Source: Ptychodera flava (Eukaryota; Hemichordata; Enteropneusta; Ptychoderidae). Taken from it: a DNA stretch of 64,000 nt. The notes beneath the pieces are model-generated. The model was not told the origin of the DNA. It searched no databases and saw nothing but the letters and a program-made list of their open reading frames with translations. Shown one piece after another: positions 37,501 to 50,437 of the stretch. Both the position numbers and the translations under genes were made by a program. The stretch's first letter is position 1; each line of letters opens with the position of its first letter. The stretch covers positions 9,755,675 to 9,819,674 of the forward strand of contig NW_027248277.1 of NCBI RefSeq assembly GCF_041260155.1, written 5' to 3'.

Positions 37501-37579
37501 AGATTTGTGAAAAGTGAATGATTAATGAATGAACACGTTCTGTATATATTCACAAATTTTACATAATTATTTTTTCCAG

Positions 37580-37945
37580 GTGGTGTGACTCAAAATTTTC
37601 ACGACAAATCCATATCCAAGCACTCCAATGCAAGTTCAAGATCATTCATCAAATGAAAACAAGTTTTGAGAATAACAATCACCAAGTTCAAATCAAAATT
37701 ATAAACTTTAATTTGAGTCTTGCACTACTACACTGTGTTCTCTCTAACTCAGTGTGCCACGCGGAGACGTTCTATGATACTAAGTTTTAGTATACTGTGT
37801 GGTCTCTCGGCTTCTTTCTTGAAAAAGATTTTTTCTCTAAATACACATGACACGACACTATGACAACCAGCCTGGATTTATGACGGTGCTATGGATGACG
37901 TCAAACGCGAAATGCTCCGTTTGTAGGGTGACTCCGTACTCGAGA
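37580..37945 (+). other. Inferred start of the gene C 3'UTR exon
   Basis: A strong acceptor (pyrimidine run then CAG) ends at 37579, followed by GTGGTGTGACTCAAAATTTT, which aligns with gene A around 8301. It contains the conserved two-part element. Where it ends is not clear. Confidence 0.5.
37879..37945 (+). promoter_or_regulatory. Two-part conserved 3'UTR element, gene C copy
   Basis: Part 1, ATGACGGTGCTATGGATGAC (37880-37899), is identical to gene A including the adjoining GTCA. Part 2, GACTCCGTACTCGAG (37930-37944), is also identical. The 29-base gap between them is unrelated to the gene A gap. Confidence 0.7.
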
Positions 37946-40900
37946 TTCAAACTGGGTAGACGTGAAAAGTATAGGTCATCAATGTTTGTAGAGGCTTTTG
38001 GCATACTTGTGTTGTAATCACTCGGGGGTTTCTAATTTTGTTTGTAGATTTGACTCATGCAACCTTTTCGACTCGCTTTGATGCGACCTTGTACAGCCAA
38101 ATAGTCACCACATGACTAAGAGAGTTCTATATTTCACAGCCGTGCATGTAGTGATGTTCGACGCTTTTATTACATGCGTCTTGAAAGGAGTAATCAAATT
38201 CCACAAAATCGACATATACGATATTGTGGTTACAGGCCTAGGGTTTACTATAACACCAATGTATTAAATTTTAACCCTATATTACTGTTTTTCAGATTGA
38301 GACAAATACTGTAATATTTAGTTCGAGCATCCAGAGATTTAAATATGGAGCTTGTAGATTCCTCTGTTGAAATAAAAAAGCAATGCGCTAGACGTGTATG
38401 CTTTATGTACTATAAAATATTTTGTAATTGTGTTGTGTTTTTTTGAGCAAAGATAGCTGGTCCGTCTTTTTTCACATCAAGTAAATTGAAATAAGGTGAT
38501 GACAACCTTAGCAAGGACAAAGGAACTGATTATAGTATAAATGTATTTTTCTTCGGCTCTTCAACTGAACTTTAAACCAGTCTTTTGAAAAAAAACTCAA
38601 AGATGAAAATCTAGCTTTTCACGCAGTTAAATAAGCGACAGTCAATCTTTTCCGACGGTGAACAGAATTTAAAATGCGAGTATTTACTGTATAATTAGTT
38701 GCAGGAGGACAACTGAATCTCTACCGTACATAAGAGATACGGTCAATCCCCATTTTTTTTATAGATTGCAAGTCTCCCCATCTTCGCTTGTTGATGCTCC
38801 CTGGCAGTCTGTATGTTGAACTAATGGCCCGTGTGAGCGGACAATGCAGTCTCAACCCAGCCCCGGGCCCGCCTAGCTGTTGTACATGTTGAAATCTGTG
38901 TGAGTTGAAATTTAAAACATTTTTCAACAAAGAGGTTTCAACCTGACAGCCCTGCGCGTATGTCTTTTGACTTATCGTTTTGGCCGCCTCTTATAGCAAT
39001 TCACTTGTTCATCTTGTTATCTGTTGTGGCTATGTTTGCTGATTGTCAGCTCTTCGCACTCCTCAACTTTAGAGAATATGCCAAAAGTGACAAAACGCAC
39101 TGCACTCGGTAAATTTAAATCAAAGCGAGGCTGTGATCTCAACTATTGACCGTGGCATTGGCTAAAATGTTGAGGCACAGTTGTTCTACTGTATGTGAGT
39201 GGAGGGACAGTGGTTGAGGCGACCATTTTCTGTATACGAAATTGCCCATAACTGCTCAGATCGATATATGTTCAAGCAAAAGTTATTTGCGAGAAAATCT
39301 TGGGGTAATTTTGTGAACGAAATAAGCGCATTACTCTGATTCATCATTAGCTTTGTCGCATAGCAACAGATTGTAGAGGAGAGGTCATCGATTATTTCGG
39401 TTGTGAAAAATTAACCGAAATGTAATTTTTTTCCTACATTTTGTAACTGCCGTGAGTAATACTGGCAGAGCACCAACAATTTTCATTGCAATCATCTAAA
39501 CATTGAGGAAACTCTACACAGTTTTCTTTCAAAATTACGAATAAAATCAAGGGGTCGCCGAGCCTTCTTGCCTGTGTAGCCGTTTCAAAGTTTCTTGTTT
39601 TCACAGCAGCTGGGAAAATATTCATGGCCAATTTCTTGACCGCCTTTTACTCGAAATATAAGTGGTCAGTCACTTGGACGACGTTTATTTATGTACGTGA
39701 TTAATATGGCCAGTATATAATACGTGTCTGTAAAATTGTCTGCTACTAGATAGACTGAGCTAAGGTGCAAAGCGGTGCGACCATCACCGGCTGAGCCCGG
39801 TCACTGACCTGCCAGTGGCGGGTTTTATGTTTGAACAGGAAGATTTGACGAGGCCGCCTACCGTGACAAGCGCATGGGCGAAACAGAAGATTGCACAGTA
39901 AAGCTATCCACGGTCACTCTTATGGAATGACTGCGAACCATCGCATCAGGTGTAAAAATCGATTATTCAAGTCTCAATCTTTCTCGGCCTCAGTTAAGGA
40001 TCCAATTGGCAGACTGCTCGTTAAGCATTTTCATATATCCTGGATTCGTCGTGCACATACTACATCTAATTTGAATCTGTAACATTATCATCGATGACAT
40101 TATCTTATTTGTAACCTTCACAAGGGCAATACATACTGAACTATGAATAGGTTGTCAGAAAATCGTACACACATGTCATATGTTCGCTACAGATGGTACA
40201 AGCACAGAACAGGGACTGTGGTACAATTGAATTTAAGAGCTGACGTCACAGTTTCTCCACAAGGCCGGTCTGGAAACGGCAGCCGATTTATTTTTATCGA
40301 TACGAATTGTGAGTAAACAGGCCAGGAGTGCCTAATTCTTTAACCCTGGCAATTTGAATAAAATAGCCTAAATTTGCCGAGTGAAAGAAATTTATAAATA
40401 CTTGTACAACATGCAGGCATATGGCACTATCGCGACAGTGCAAATTGTATGAATTAGAACGAAAACAACTCAACATTGGGAAACTTGTTGAACACAACGT
40501 GCCGTGAAGAGAGTGTCTTTTTCACAGTTTATTTCATTTCTCGCGTCATAGCTTATTCCTGAAAGTTTGGCTTCTGAAGTTAGCATGTAAAATCACCTGC
40601 TATACAGCGAGGCTTTCCAGTCGTTGTCACATGAGACGGTAGGCCTAGCCAAAGCGACTAAACAAAGTTGGCGCACTTAAAATTCTTGAAATTCATACTT
40701 AGACTTTGGCAATAAAACAAGCTCCAAAAACTTCATTAATTTTAAATATAGTATTGATTTTTCTCTGCCCAGTATCTAATGGAAACTGCCTTAGCTTTCA
40801 AAAAGAAAATACTTTGTGCATCGAATATTTCGAGGTGATCGACCGACTGCCAAGGTGGCGACGGTATAGTCTTACTTTCAGTGTCTTTGAATAAACGTGA

Positions 40901-41334
40901 AGATTTTCCATTTTATTTTCAGTGATATGCGAAACGGCCAAGCTGAAGCGAAGATGGCAGTTGATGATAACACAAAAGCAAATTTGTTTATATGGTAGAT
41001 TATGCTTTGCATAGCATTAATATCCATTTCATTTATTAATCAAGAATATATCAGCTGGGTTTTAAACCATAATTTTCGTTTAAAAAATCTGCGTTTTAAC
41101 AAGATGCTGTCGGACAGGTGTGGTAAAATAGCTCCAAAAATAATTGCATTAGGCTTTAAGTTGCCGAAATGCGCATAATTTGAGCTAGTTGTTTGATGGA
41201 CGACAACTTTTGGTTGTGTTGGCTTGGTTGAAATGACCTCAGTCACAGATTGGAATTTTAAATGTACGAGATTATTGCGTTATGGATAGACAGAGTGACT
41301 GCAGAAAATCACTACTTGCAGGATTGAAAATGAC

Positions 41335-41600
41335 TTAATAATGAGGATGAGTAGAATTAGCATTCAAGAATGAAAAGATTGTGTACAAAACCCTTTGAAA
41401 GCATACGAAACATTCGTAGGCCATCTCTGTAGGAAAATGCGACAGACCCTGCATTTCATACGGTAGCGTTGTGCGAGGCCTAACCCTTGGGCAATGGCGG
41501 CCTGTGAGTGGAATAACAGAGGGACAGTATCTGTGCCAATCTGAATCCGAATTTTCCTCTCTGTCCCCGCCCGCTTTACTACTTATCAAAGTTGTCCGCT
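41335..41600 (-). pseudogene. Exon-like ORF of the array, unit 1
   Basis: A minus-strand ORF after a TTCAG acceptor-like site, containing DSDWHRYCPSVIPLTGRHC. Homologous ORFs occur at 49481-49221 and 54953-54690. The reading frame drifts between copies (a frame change after VRPR in the 49 kb copy), so it is probably decaying. I do not recognise the product. Confidence 0.4.
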
Positions 41601-41876
41601 GAACGAAAAATTAAGTTTTCCCACCTGATGCTGATTTTGACGCTATTTTTGATAAATTTGCTACCAGTGTGACGAAATGGTGGAATCTTAAAAAGTGACG
41701 CATGAGAGATTTACCGAAAATGGACAGGAAATTGTACACAGTGTATTGTCCACATTGATAAATAGCCATTGACATTAAGACACACTTTTTGTGGTTTTGA
41801 TTCCCATAACAATAGCACTACATCAATGAAAAAGGCAACTCACGAATATCAAGATGTTTCCTTGGTTGATTTAAAT

Positions 41877-42239
41877 TCAGCTAACTCCAATGTTAGTCAT
41901 AGTGACCTTTGAACTTGTAAACTCCACATTGACGCCACAAAATCGATCGGCCTCATCGTATGGAATGTACGAGCTAATCAACGCGAGAACACAGTATGGC
42001 GATGACGGAAGACACGCTTCTCGATGGTTCGTTCTACAGAAGCATTGAGAAGAAGAGCAGTCCACGCCTCTGCTCCACGGCCTCACTGACTGTCCCTGAC
42101 CTGCGACGATCTGACATGGGATGATCCTGGTATCTGTTCTGCTACAAAGCGCACATGATACGTATATAAGCAGTGTCAATATACTTGTCATGAGCTGTAT
42201 CAGCGGTCGTGACAAATCACATCTAAAGATGCTTTTCAT
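41877..42239 (-). pseudogene. Secreted Cys-rich protein exon, most intact copy
   Basis: A minus-strand ORF of 120 codons starts MKSIFRCDLSRP, then a hydrophobic core (LMTSILTLLIYVSCALC) and a Cys-rich tail containing CSSSQCFC. This is a good signal-peptide profile with at least seven Cys in the mature part. Its copy in unit 2 (50104 down to 49745) has the same signal peptide but a TGA right after it. The gene's remaining exons are not certain, and later units lack this exon, so I treat the locus as a decaying tandem gene, while allowing that this copy could still be expressed. No family is recognised. Confidence 0.45.
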
Positions 42240-42572
42240 ATACTATGATTGAAACTACACACAACGGTAGCAATATATTATAAAGTTGCTTTAGTGGCAT
42301 ACTCAGACTTGAATCGTGATTTTTAAAGTGATGACAAAATATGCTCCATCCTCGACGATGTTTTCCTTGTGATCAATTGCTCATATATTTTGCTATGTTG
42401 ACTTGCTTTACTTCGTTTGATCACTTGAAAAGGCAGACCAGGAGGTTATATTTCCGTCGGCGTCTGATTCAAATTAAGGCTGAAAACTGATTTTAAAACA
42501 TTGCATGAACCTAAATCAGAACACATGCATTTGAAGATTTCTTTGGTTTATTTTATTAGTTTCATTATTATT

Positions 42573-42860
42573 TTACACATCTGGAATCTCCGCAGGCAGT
42601 ATAACAAATTGATAATTCGACTGTATGGTCTGTTTTACGCGGATTGAATACATATTCAAGAAGTCAGGCTGCAATCTACCGTGAGCGTATTCTCCAGATT
42701 TCCATTCAAAATATTGGGGAATTCCGGTGAAGATAGGCGAGGCTGTGATACACAACAAGCTGCGGTCTGAAATCACGGTATCTATGGCAACAACCGGAGA
42801 CTGAACGGCGCCCTCAAACTGGTATAGCTTGTGTGTCCTCCAAGAGCACAACTGCTTTCA
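42573..42860 (-). pseudogene. Last-exon-like ORF of the array, copy 1
   Basis: After an acceptor-like CTGAAAGCAG (minus strand), the ORF reads CSWRTHKLYQFEGAV and continues in frame to ILPAEIPDV and a stop. The unit 2 copy starts CCLTHKACKFEGAV at about 52945 and shares most residues (LLCIT, KSGEYA, YSIRVKQT), but is split by the TAA-flanked element and has a small deletion at its end. The FEG start loosely recalls ependymin-type proteins, but the rest does not fit well; I assign no family. Confidence 0.4.
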
Positions 42861-43188
42861 GACGATCAGAGCGCGAGTGGTATTCATGTGTCTGATTGGG
42901 GTAGGAAACGACACACCTAGTCTGTTTTTTTACTTTTAAGTATGATAAATGAGCAAAACAGCCTGAAACAGTGTTCACATACACAAACAGAGAAAAAAAA
43001 CTGGTATACATCATCGGCCGCAATCCCACACGACAAAACTTATGTTTTCAATGCTTCCCTTAGAGCCTATAAGTAAATCGGAAATACAATAGCGCGCAAA
43101 TTACAGCCAAATTTGTACACTAGCGTACACCACCACAAAGTTGATCTGCAGAGTTGTTTATCTCATTGCAGGTCTGAATGAATAACAT

Positions 43189-43251
<63 letters not shown>
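43189..43251. repeat. (GA)n tract at array unit boundary
   Basis: GA microsatellite with one imperfection. A GA tract also ends the next two units (53338-53382 and 55231-55268), marking the unit junctions. Confidence 0.95.
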
Positions 43252-43255
<4 letters not shown>

Positions 43256-45119
43256 CAACAGTCATGCTACTCTATCTGAGCGGAGGGTCTGTGGTTGAGG
43301 CCACCGTTTTCTGCAAACGATATTAAAACCTTAGGGTTGAACAAATAAGCGGGTCACTCTGATACATTATTAGCTCTTGTCGTATAGCAACTAGTTTTAC
43401 AGGAGAGGTCATCGGTTTTTTTTCTGTTGTGGACAAATAACCGAATATAATGCTAATTTTCTACAGTTTGTAACTGCTGTGAGTGATAGCGGAGTACCAA
43501 CATTTTTCATTCGGAGTCGTCTTACGTTGGGCCAAATGACATTTTGACGTCATCTGTTTTTTCCGTCACCGATGGAGTGGTATTGGAATAAGGGCGTATG
43601 TACAATGACTAACTAAGTCAATGTCAATCAGTCACACACCTTAAAGTATAGTAGTACACGGTCAAAACTGAAATATTTTTAAAACGGTTGTTCCTCAAGG
43701 AGACTCTACATAGTTATCTTTCAAAACTAAAAATTAAATCAGGAGGTCGCCGTGCTTTCTTGCTAGTTTAACCGATTACAGTTTCAAAGTTTATTGTCTT
43801 CATAGCAGCTGGAAAATACTCACAGCCAATTTCTTGGCCAGACTTTACTCGAAATATAGGTGGCTTTAATCTAGAACGAAATTAATATATTTAGTGTTTT
43901 ATGTGATGAATATGGCCAGCATATTATACGTCCTTGTAGAATTGTCAGCAACTAGAGGCTGAGCTAAGAAGCAAAGCTTTGAGACAATCACAAGCTGACT
44001 TAGGTCACTGACCAGTGTAGGGTTCTATGTTTGAACTGTAAGGTTTTGACCGAGGCCACCAATCATACAGATGACAAGGGCATGGACGCACGCAGACGAT
44101 CACATAGTAAAGCTATTCACGGTCATTCTTATGGAGTGACGTTTACCCATCGCGCTAGGTAAAACTCTACTATGAACATCTAAATCTCGCGCTACCCCAA
44201 AGATATAAGAGACAGACTGCTTGTCAAGCATCTCCGTATATCATCGATTCAGTATGCTTATACTATCACGTGTCATTTACATTAACATCATCTTATTTCT
44301 AACCCTTCTGGGTCAGTACATTTTCAGTTATGAATCACTTGTCAGAAAAGGTTATACACACGTAGCTACAGCTCGTTTTAAACGGTACAAGAACAGGGCC
44401 TGTAGAACAATAGAATTTTGAGGTGAAATCACTGTCTCTCCGCTCAGCTTGTTTTGAAAGTGCAGCCTATTTACTTTGTCTTGATGCGTATTGTGAGTGA
44501 ACAAGTCAGGGATTCCTGATTCATAATCCTGGCAATTTGAAAAAAGAATAGTGTACATTCTCCGGTGATCAGAAATTCACTTTTGCGACCGTGCAAATGT
44601 ATGAATCAAACGAAAAAATAAAAAAAAAAAAATCGAAGCGTCGAAAGCTTTTTTCTTGAAGAAAATTACAGCTGTTGTTGTTATCCGGCTTGTATCGACT
44701 TTCTTTAAAGTTATTATATTCATCTTGTCCTGCAGTTTATTTATTTGTTCAAAAAATTAATAATTTTGTGCGACGTTTGCTCCGGCAGCCTATATTGAAA
44801 TGTAAAATTACCTGAGATACCGCAAGTTTTCCGGTCGTTGTCACATGAGACAGTGGACCAAAGCGTAAACAAGGCGCGTAAATAAAATTAGCGCACTTTA
44901 AATTTACATTTGACTTTTATAGTAAAAGTTCTACGAAACGATCAATTTTCTAAAAGTATTCATTTTTATCTGCTAAATATCTAATCAATGTATAGCCTTA
45001 GTTTTCATAAAAAGAGAATACTTTATGATAGAATATTTCGTTGTGATCGACCAATTGCGAAGGTTGAGCCGGTATAGTATTACTTTAAGTGTCTCTTGAT
45101 ATACGGCCGGGGAAGATTT
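43256..45119. repeat. Tandem array unit 2, left part
   Basis: Repeats landmarks GGTCTGTGGTTGAGG, CTATTCACGGTCATTCTTAT and ATCGACCAATTGCGAAGG at the unit 1 spacing. The unit is broken after ATATACGGCCGGGGAAGATT by a 3.66 kb insertion and resumes at 48778. Confidence 0.85.
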
Positions 45120-46542
45120 TTGTACTTGGGCCTCAGCCCAAGTACATTTGTTTTCATTCCGTGGGAAAAAACTGTAAGGTATAACCATTTCTGGCTGAGA
45201 CCAGGGAGGGCAAAATGTATTGGCTTCATCTTTCTTGGCATAATAAATGGCGTAATGATGTTAACTGAATGGAAGTGCTGCTCTCAGCCAGTCTTGAATA
45301 AGTGAGATGTGAATATAAATGCTTCTCTATCTGAGTTTTTGCCACAAAATCTTCTGAATATAATCAAAATGTGCATCGAAATGCAACAATTAATGCACCC
45401 TCCGTTTACTAGGCGATGGCACGACCCTTGCTACACCCACTGGACGAGCCAAAGTGGGAGGGGTAATTTCGGTTTGGTCGAACAGGAGGGCTCGAGACCA
45501 GAATTTAACATTTAAACTTGAAACATGTTTAATCACTGACAAGATGTGGATTAGTGTTAATCAAAGAGAAAGTTTGAAAAGGAAAGGTTTTATATCCCGG
45601 ACACAATGAAAAACATTACGACTGGAAACTGCACCCCCGGTTGAGAATAGTAATGCCCACAGCGATGGAGAACACTTATCCTTGAGCTGAGAAAACCAGA
45701 CCATCATTTCGAAATAGAGCTCCAGATTCGAGAAGCTCGTTAAAAATAGCTAGGTACACCCCATAAAGGGGTGGTTTCGAGTCTTGAGGGCAAATTTCGC
45801 CTCCTTCATTTAGAAATCGTACGTTTGTTTTTCCAGGGGAACACATCATTTGACACAAAATTTGCATGAAAAGGGGTCGCCAGTAAGCACGTGGTCAAAT
45901 CTGGCATAAGAAACAATATGAAATGTTGGGTAAAGCCAGTCCAAAATAAACTGATTTGAACTTTTGTGTTTTGTAATTTATACCACTGCAGTAACATGAC
46001 TTTTTTTTGACAACATCACACAATGTAATACGTTTTGAAACTGAATACTCCGACGTATTCTGTCACAGTGTCCCCTTTGCTAAAAAATACGGTATGCCGA
46101 TTACCATGTAAGGAGATGATGACGTCAAGACAGATTTGTAGTGCGTTTGGTCTTGGATGGTGCACGAAGTTTTGTCGAGGTAGCTTGTGTATTTATTTCC
46201 TAAATGGGAGATATTAGGGTCGATCTAAAAGAAGGCCGAAAAATGTTATGATACTCTAAGCGAGCTGAACTCCAATGCGAATGGTTGGATAATTTGGAGG
46301 ATGTCTAGACTGATCTCGTCTCATAAGATTATTTGGCGGTCAGTATTGAATTTCAACTGCGTCACAAGTTTGCGTCGAACGGTCAACGAACGATATTTTA
46401 GAAATCTGGAGACATGGCACATCGCAGTTTTATTTTAGTATTTTATATTTTACAAAAGATGTAAGAAGCAATGATTTTGTTGAAAATTCTGAAAAAAATA
46501 TAGGAAGATTTGATCGCGAACACATTTTCACTTGGGGGTCAA

Positions 46543-46859
46543 CTAGCCCTGCGTACTATGCTGTGCGTTCCGCTACAGCTAACCGCCCCGCTCACCACAG
46601 CCCTGAAAAGACCCGTACGTTGGGTCGGTGACTTCAAATCCATTTTGGTACTTGACGTAAAAAGCCAAATTACTGCCGAAATTCAGCGTTCTTGGGCCCA
46701 AGTCGTATCCCAGCCTACCTCAGCTACTCGATCGCTTCCAAAAATGACAGTCTTTTATTCACTTCTCGTAAATAACCGTCGATGTCGGCAACTCTCTCGC
46801 TGGCCCTGCGTACGATGCTGTGTGTTAGCTGTAGCACATAGCATCGTACGCAGGGCTAG
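46543..46859. mobile_element. Palindromic MITE, hAT-like
   Basis: CTAGCCCTGCGTAC at the left end is answered by GTACGCAGGGCTAG at the right end. GGGTCAA flanks both sides (from 46536 and from 46860), a 7-8 bp target duplication as in hAT elements. The right part contains a second inverse copy of the end (CCCTGCGTACGATGCT at 46804), so the 3' 70 bp forms a near-perfect hairpin by itself. The ORF across it is not a gene. Confidence 0.7.
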
Positions 46860-47197
46860 GGGTCAACATGGGGTCGCAGCCATGTTGCCTCAAAACTTAT
46901 TTCTGTCTGCACTCAAAACTCAAAAATGTCGCATATGAACCTGAAAAATCGATGTAATTTTGTCAAACTTTGGCGAAATTTCAGCCTATAGGTAAATTTA
47001 CTGAAATTTGATCGACAAATAATCCTGAGCTTGAACGTGATAGCTCGCCTTCTCCGGGAAGTCATGCATCCGGCCAGCTGCCCATATGGCCGGGACCATG
47101 AGATTGTTTTCAAGCGACGGCGGCAGACCGTACGGGGCTCTGGATATGAACCTACCGCCGGTGTAGCTGTAATAACTGTTGCGTTGTTTTTAATCAC

Positions 47198-48470
47198 CAC
47201 GGACGAAGTCCGAGGGGACTTATAGGTTTGGTCATGTCCGTGCGTCCGTCCGTCCGTTCACAGCCTAGTACCCAACCCCATACAGATGCACGTCGATTTG
47301 TTTCACAATGCTATCAAATTTGGCCGTGTTAGAGGACTTTTTAGTTTACACCTCCATAGACTCCCATGTATAAGGCAGTTCTCCATAGACTCGCATGTAT
47401 GATGCCAAGAAAAATAAAATTTAGTTTCTCATCGTATTCATATTGCCTAAAGGATGCAGTGACACAGTTTTTTTGTCCCCACGAATAAAGTCCAGGGGGC
47501 TTATAGATTGGCTCATATCCGTCCGTGAGACCATCAGTGAGTCCATCGGTTCACGCAGATATCTCAGACATTTTGACAAAATATCATGTGACCTTGGTGA
47601 CCTTTGACCTCAAATATACATTATTGTCCATAACTCAGTAACCACAAGTGCTAAACCTTTCATATTTGGTATGATGGGACACCTTATGATGCCACATATT
47701 GTACGCCATTAATTATGTGCATATCTAATTATGAGCGAGCCAATAGAGCAAGAGGTCTGATTTCTGGTATATAGGGATAAGTTAACAATATAATTTGTTT
47801 GACAAAACTTCACGTGACCTCAATGACCTTTGACCTCAATATACATATTTGTCCACAACTCAGTAACCACAAGTGCTACACCCTTCATATTTGGTATGAA
47901 AGGACACCTTATGACACCATATATTGTACCTCATTAATATGTGCATATCTTATTTTGAGCGAGCCAATAGAGCTAGAGGTCTGATTTTTGGTATATAGGA
48001 ATAACTTAGCAATACAATTATTATGACAAAATGTGACGTGACCTCAATGACCTTTGACCTCAAATATATATATTTGTCCACAACTCAGTAACCACAAGTG
48101 CTACATCCTTCATATTTGGTATGATAAGACACCTTATGACACCACATATTGTACCTCATTAATTATGCGCATATATAATTTTGAGCGCGCCAATAGAGCT
48201 AGAGGTCTGATTTTTGGTATATAGGAATAACTTAGCAATACAATTATTTTGACAAAATGTCACGTGACCTCGATGACCTTTGACCTCAAATATATACATT
48301 TGTCCACAACTCAGTAACCACAAGTGCTACACCCTTCATAAATGGTATGATGGACACCTTATGACACCAAATATTGTACCTCATAATTATGCGCATATCT
48401 AATTCTGAGCAAGCCAATAGAGCTGGATGTCCGATTTTTGGTATATAGGGATAACTATAGGGTAGAAATC
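47198..48470. repeat. Tandem repeat of about 225 bp with leader
   Basis: GTGACCT..GACCTTTGACCTCAA recurs near 47588, 47815, 48038 and 48264, each followed by AACTCAGTAACCACAAGTGC. Upstream, two diverged leaders (GAAGTCCGAGGGGACTTATA at 47206 and AAAGTCCAGGGGGCTTATAG at 47487) introduce the array. Four units; no coding potential evident. Confidence 0.85.
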
Positions 48471-49744
48471 TAATATGCCCATCTAAATATTAGACATCTA
48501 CCATCGAGAACAAAAGAAATTTGCTGTAATTTGAATATTTAAGGAGTTTAAGCAATTCCCGCAATAAATAAAGAACCCCTGCCTCAAACTCCACAAAAGT
48601 TGCTAGACATATTTTGCCGTTGTCATGCCATTGCTTCGTTTAATAACCAGTTAATCAAATGCCTCATTGACAGGAGGAAATTCAAGACCATATTTGAATA
48701 GTAGTATATATTGTCCTCAAAATTACTCTATCACGGCCCAAGTACTCATTGCCTTCAGCAATACTGCCTTGTTTATTTAATTTATTTTCAGTCGTATGTG
48801 AAACGGCCAAGGTGAATGTCAGTTAATGATAACACAAAAGTAAATTTGTTCATATGGTAGAGTATGCCGTACATTGCATTAATATTAATTTCATTTATTA
48901 ATCCAGAATATACCAGCTGTGGTATTTTCATTTTAAAATCACAATTTTCGCTTAAAAACTCTGCGTTGTAACGAGATGAAGTCGGACAGGGGAGGCAAAA
49001 TAGCTCAACAAATGCAAAGGCGTTAAATTCCAGAAATGTGCTGAATTCGAGCTAGTTGTTTGATGGGCGGCAAGCTTTGGTTGTGTTGGCTCAGTGGAAA
49101 AGATCTCAGTCACTCGTTGGAATTTTTTTAATGTTCAAGGCTATGGCGATAGGCACTGCAGAAGATCACTACTTCCTGGATTAAATAGAACTTAATTACG
49201 AGGATGAGCAAAATAAGCATTCAGGAATGATAAGAATAATTACAGAACTCTTTGAAAGCGTTCGAAACATTCGAAGACAATAACTGTTGGTGATTGCGAT
49301 GGACGCAGCACGTCGTTGCGCGAGGCCTAACCCCTTGGCAATGGTGGCCTGTAAGTGGAATAACAGAGGGACCGTGTCTGTGCCAATCTGAATCCGAGTC
49401 CAAATCATAACTCTCTGTGCCCGCCCGCTTTTCTTTTTTATCAAAGTTGTCCGCTGAACCGTAAAAAGATAGTTTTCCCACCTGATGCTGATTTTGACAA
49501 AGTTGCGATAAGAGTGACGAAATGGTAGAACCATAAAATTAAGAACTCACACATTGTGTATGAGAGATTTACCGAAAATACACTGGAAAGTGAAGCCAGT
49601 GTAACGTCGACATTGATAATTAACCGTTAACACCAAGACATACTGTTTTGTTGTTTTAATTTCCATAACGATAGACACTACATCTGTCAAGAAAAATAAA
49701 GCAACTCACGAATATCACGTTGTCGTTAGTTGATTTAAATTCAG

Positions 49745-50104
49745 CTAATCCTGTGTGAGTCCTGTGACCTTTGAACTTGTAAAAATCCATAGCGACGCAA
49801 CAAAATCGATCGGCTTCTTCGGGGAGGTTCGAGCTAATTCATGCAGAACAAAGTATTGCGATGACGCAAGGCACGCTTCCTCAATGTCGCTTTGTACAGA
49901 GGCATTGAGAAGGAACATAGTTAACGCCCTCCGCTCCACGACCTCACTGACGGTCCCTCACCTGCGATCATCTGACATAGGATGATCCTGGTATTTGTTC
50001 AGCTACAAAGCGCACATGATACAAATATAAGCAGAGTCAATATACTTGTCATTAGCTCTATCAGCGGACGCGACAAATCACATCTAAAGATGCTTTTCAT
50101 ATAT
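49745..50104 (-). pseudogene. Secreted Cys-rich protein exon, inactivated copy
   Basis: The start MKSIFRCDLSRPLIE and the hydrophobic core (ILTLLIFVSCALC) match the 42 kb copy, but Ser is then followed by TGA where the other copy has AGA. Downstream text still aligns (EEACLASSQY, FTSSKVT) but most Cys are lost. This is a clear nonsense mutation in an otherwise recent duplicate. Confidence 0.65.
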
Positions 50105-50437
50105 TATGATTGAAACTACACACCATGGTAGAAATATATTATAAAGTTGACTAAGTGGCATACTGAGATTTGAACGAGATTTGTAAAGTGATGGAAAAAT
50201 ATGCTCCATCCTCGACGATGCTTTCCTTGTAAGCATTTGCATATATATTTTGAAATGTGGCTTGTTTTACTTCGTTTGGTCACTTGAAAAGGTAGACCAG
50301 GAGGCTATATCTCGGCGTCGCCTTTTGAGTTTTTAGGCTGAATTCTCATGTTAACACATTGCGTGAATTTAAATCCGAACACGTGCACTCGTCTGGGATC
50401 TCCACAGGCAGAATTACAATTAATAATTCGGCTGTAA

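Larger units (their letters stand above)
39190..43255. repeat. Tandem array unit 1, about 4.06 kb
   Basis: The most complete unit of a degenerate tandem array. Landmarks in order: GGTTGAGGCGACC (39.2 kb), CTATCCACGGTCACTCTTAT (39.9 kb), ATCGACCGACTGCCAAGG (40.8 kb), GAAACGGCCAAG (40.9 kb), GAGGATGAGTA (41.3 kb), ACTCACGAATATCA (41.84 kb), a secreted-protein exon (42.2 kb), an exon-like ORF (42.6-42.9 kb) and a GA tract (43.2 kb). The same order repeats to the right. Confidence 0.85.
45120..48777. mobile_element. 3.66 kb insertion in array unit 2
   Basis: Unit 4 runs continuously from GGCCGGGG (57.12 kb) to GAAACGGCCAAG (57.16 kb), but unit 2 carries 3.66 kb between these landmarks. The inserted DNA opens with a short hairpin (TGTACTTGGGC..GCCCAAGTACA) and contains a palindrome-rich MITE and a 225-bp tandem repeat. 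It may be several nested insertions. I find no gene in it. Confidence 0.6.

Noticed and set aside
40706..40894. Plus-strand ORF with signal-peptide-like start in array unit 1
   Set aside because: The homologous regions at 44.95 and 56.95 kb do not preserve the frame, so there is no sign of coding constraint.
46510..46938. 142-codon ORF across the palindromic MITE
   Set aside because: Contains the inverted ends of the MITE and no recognisable domain.
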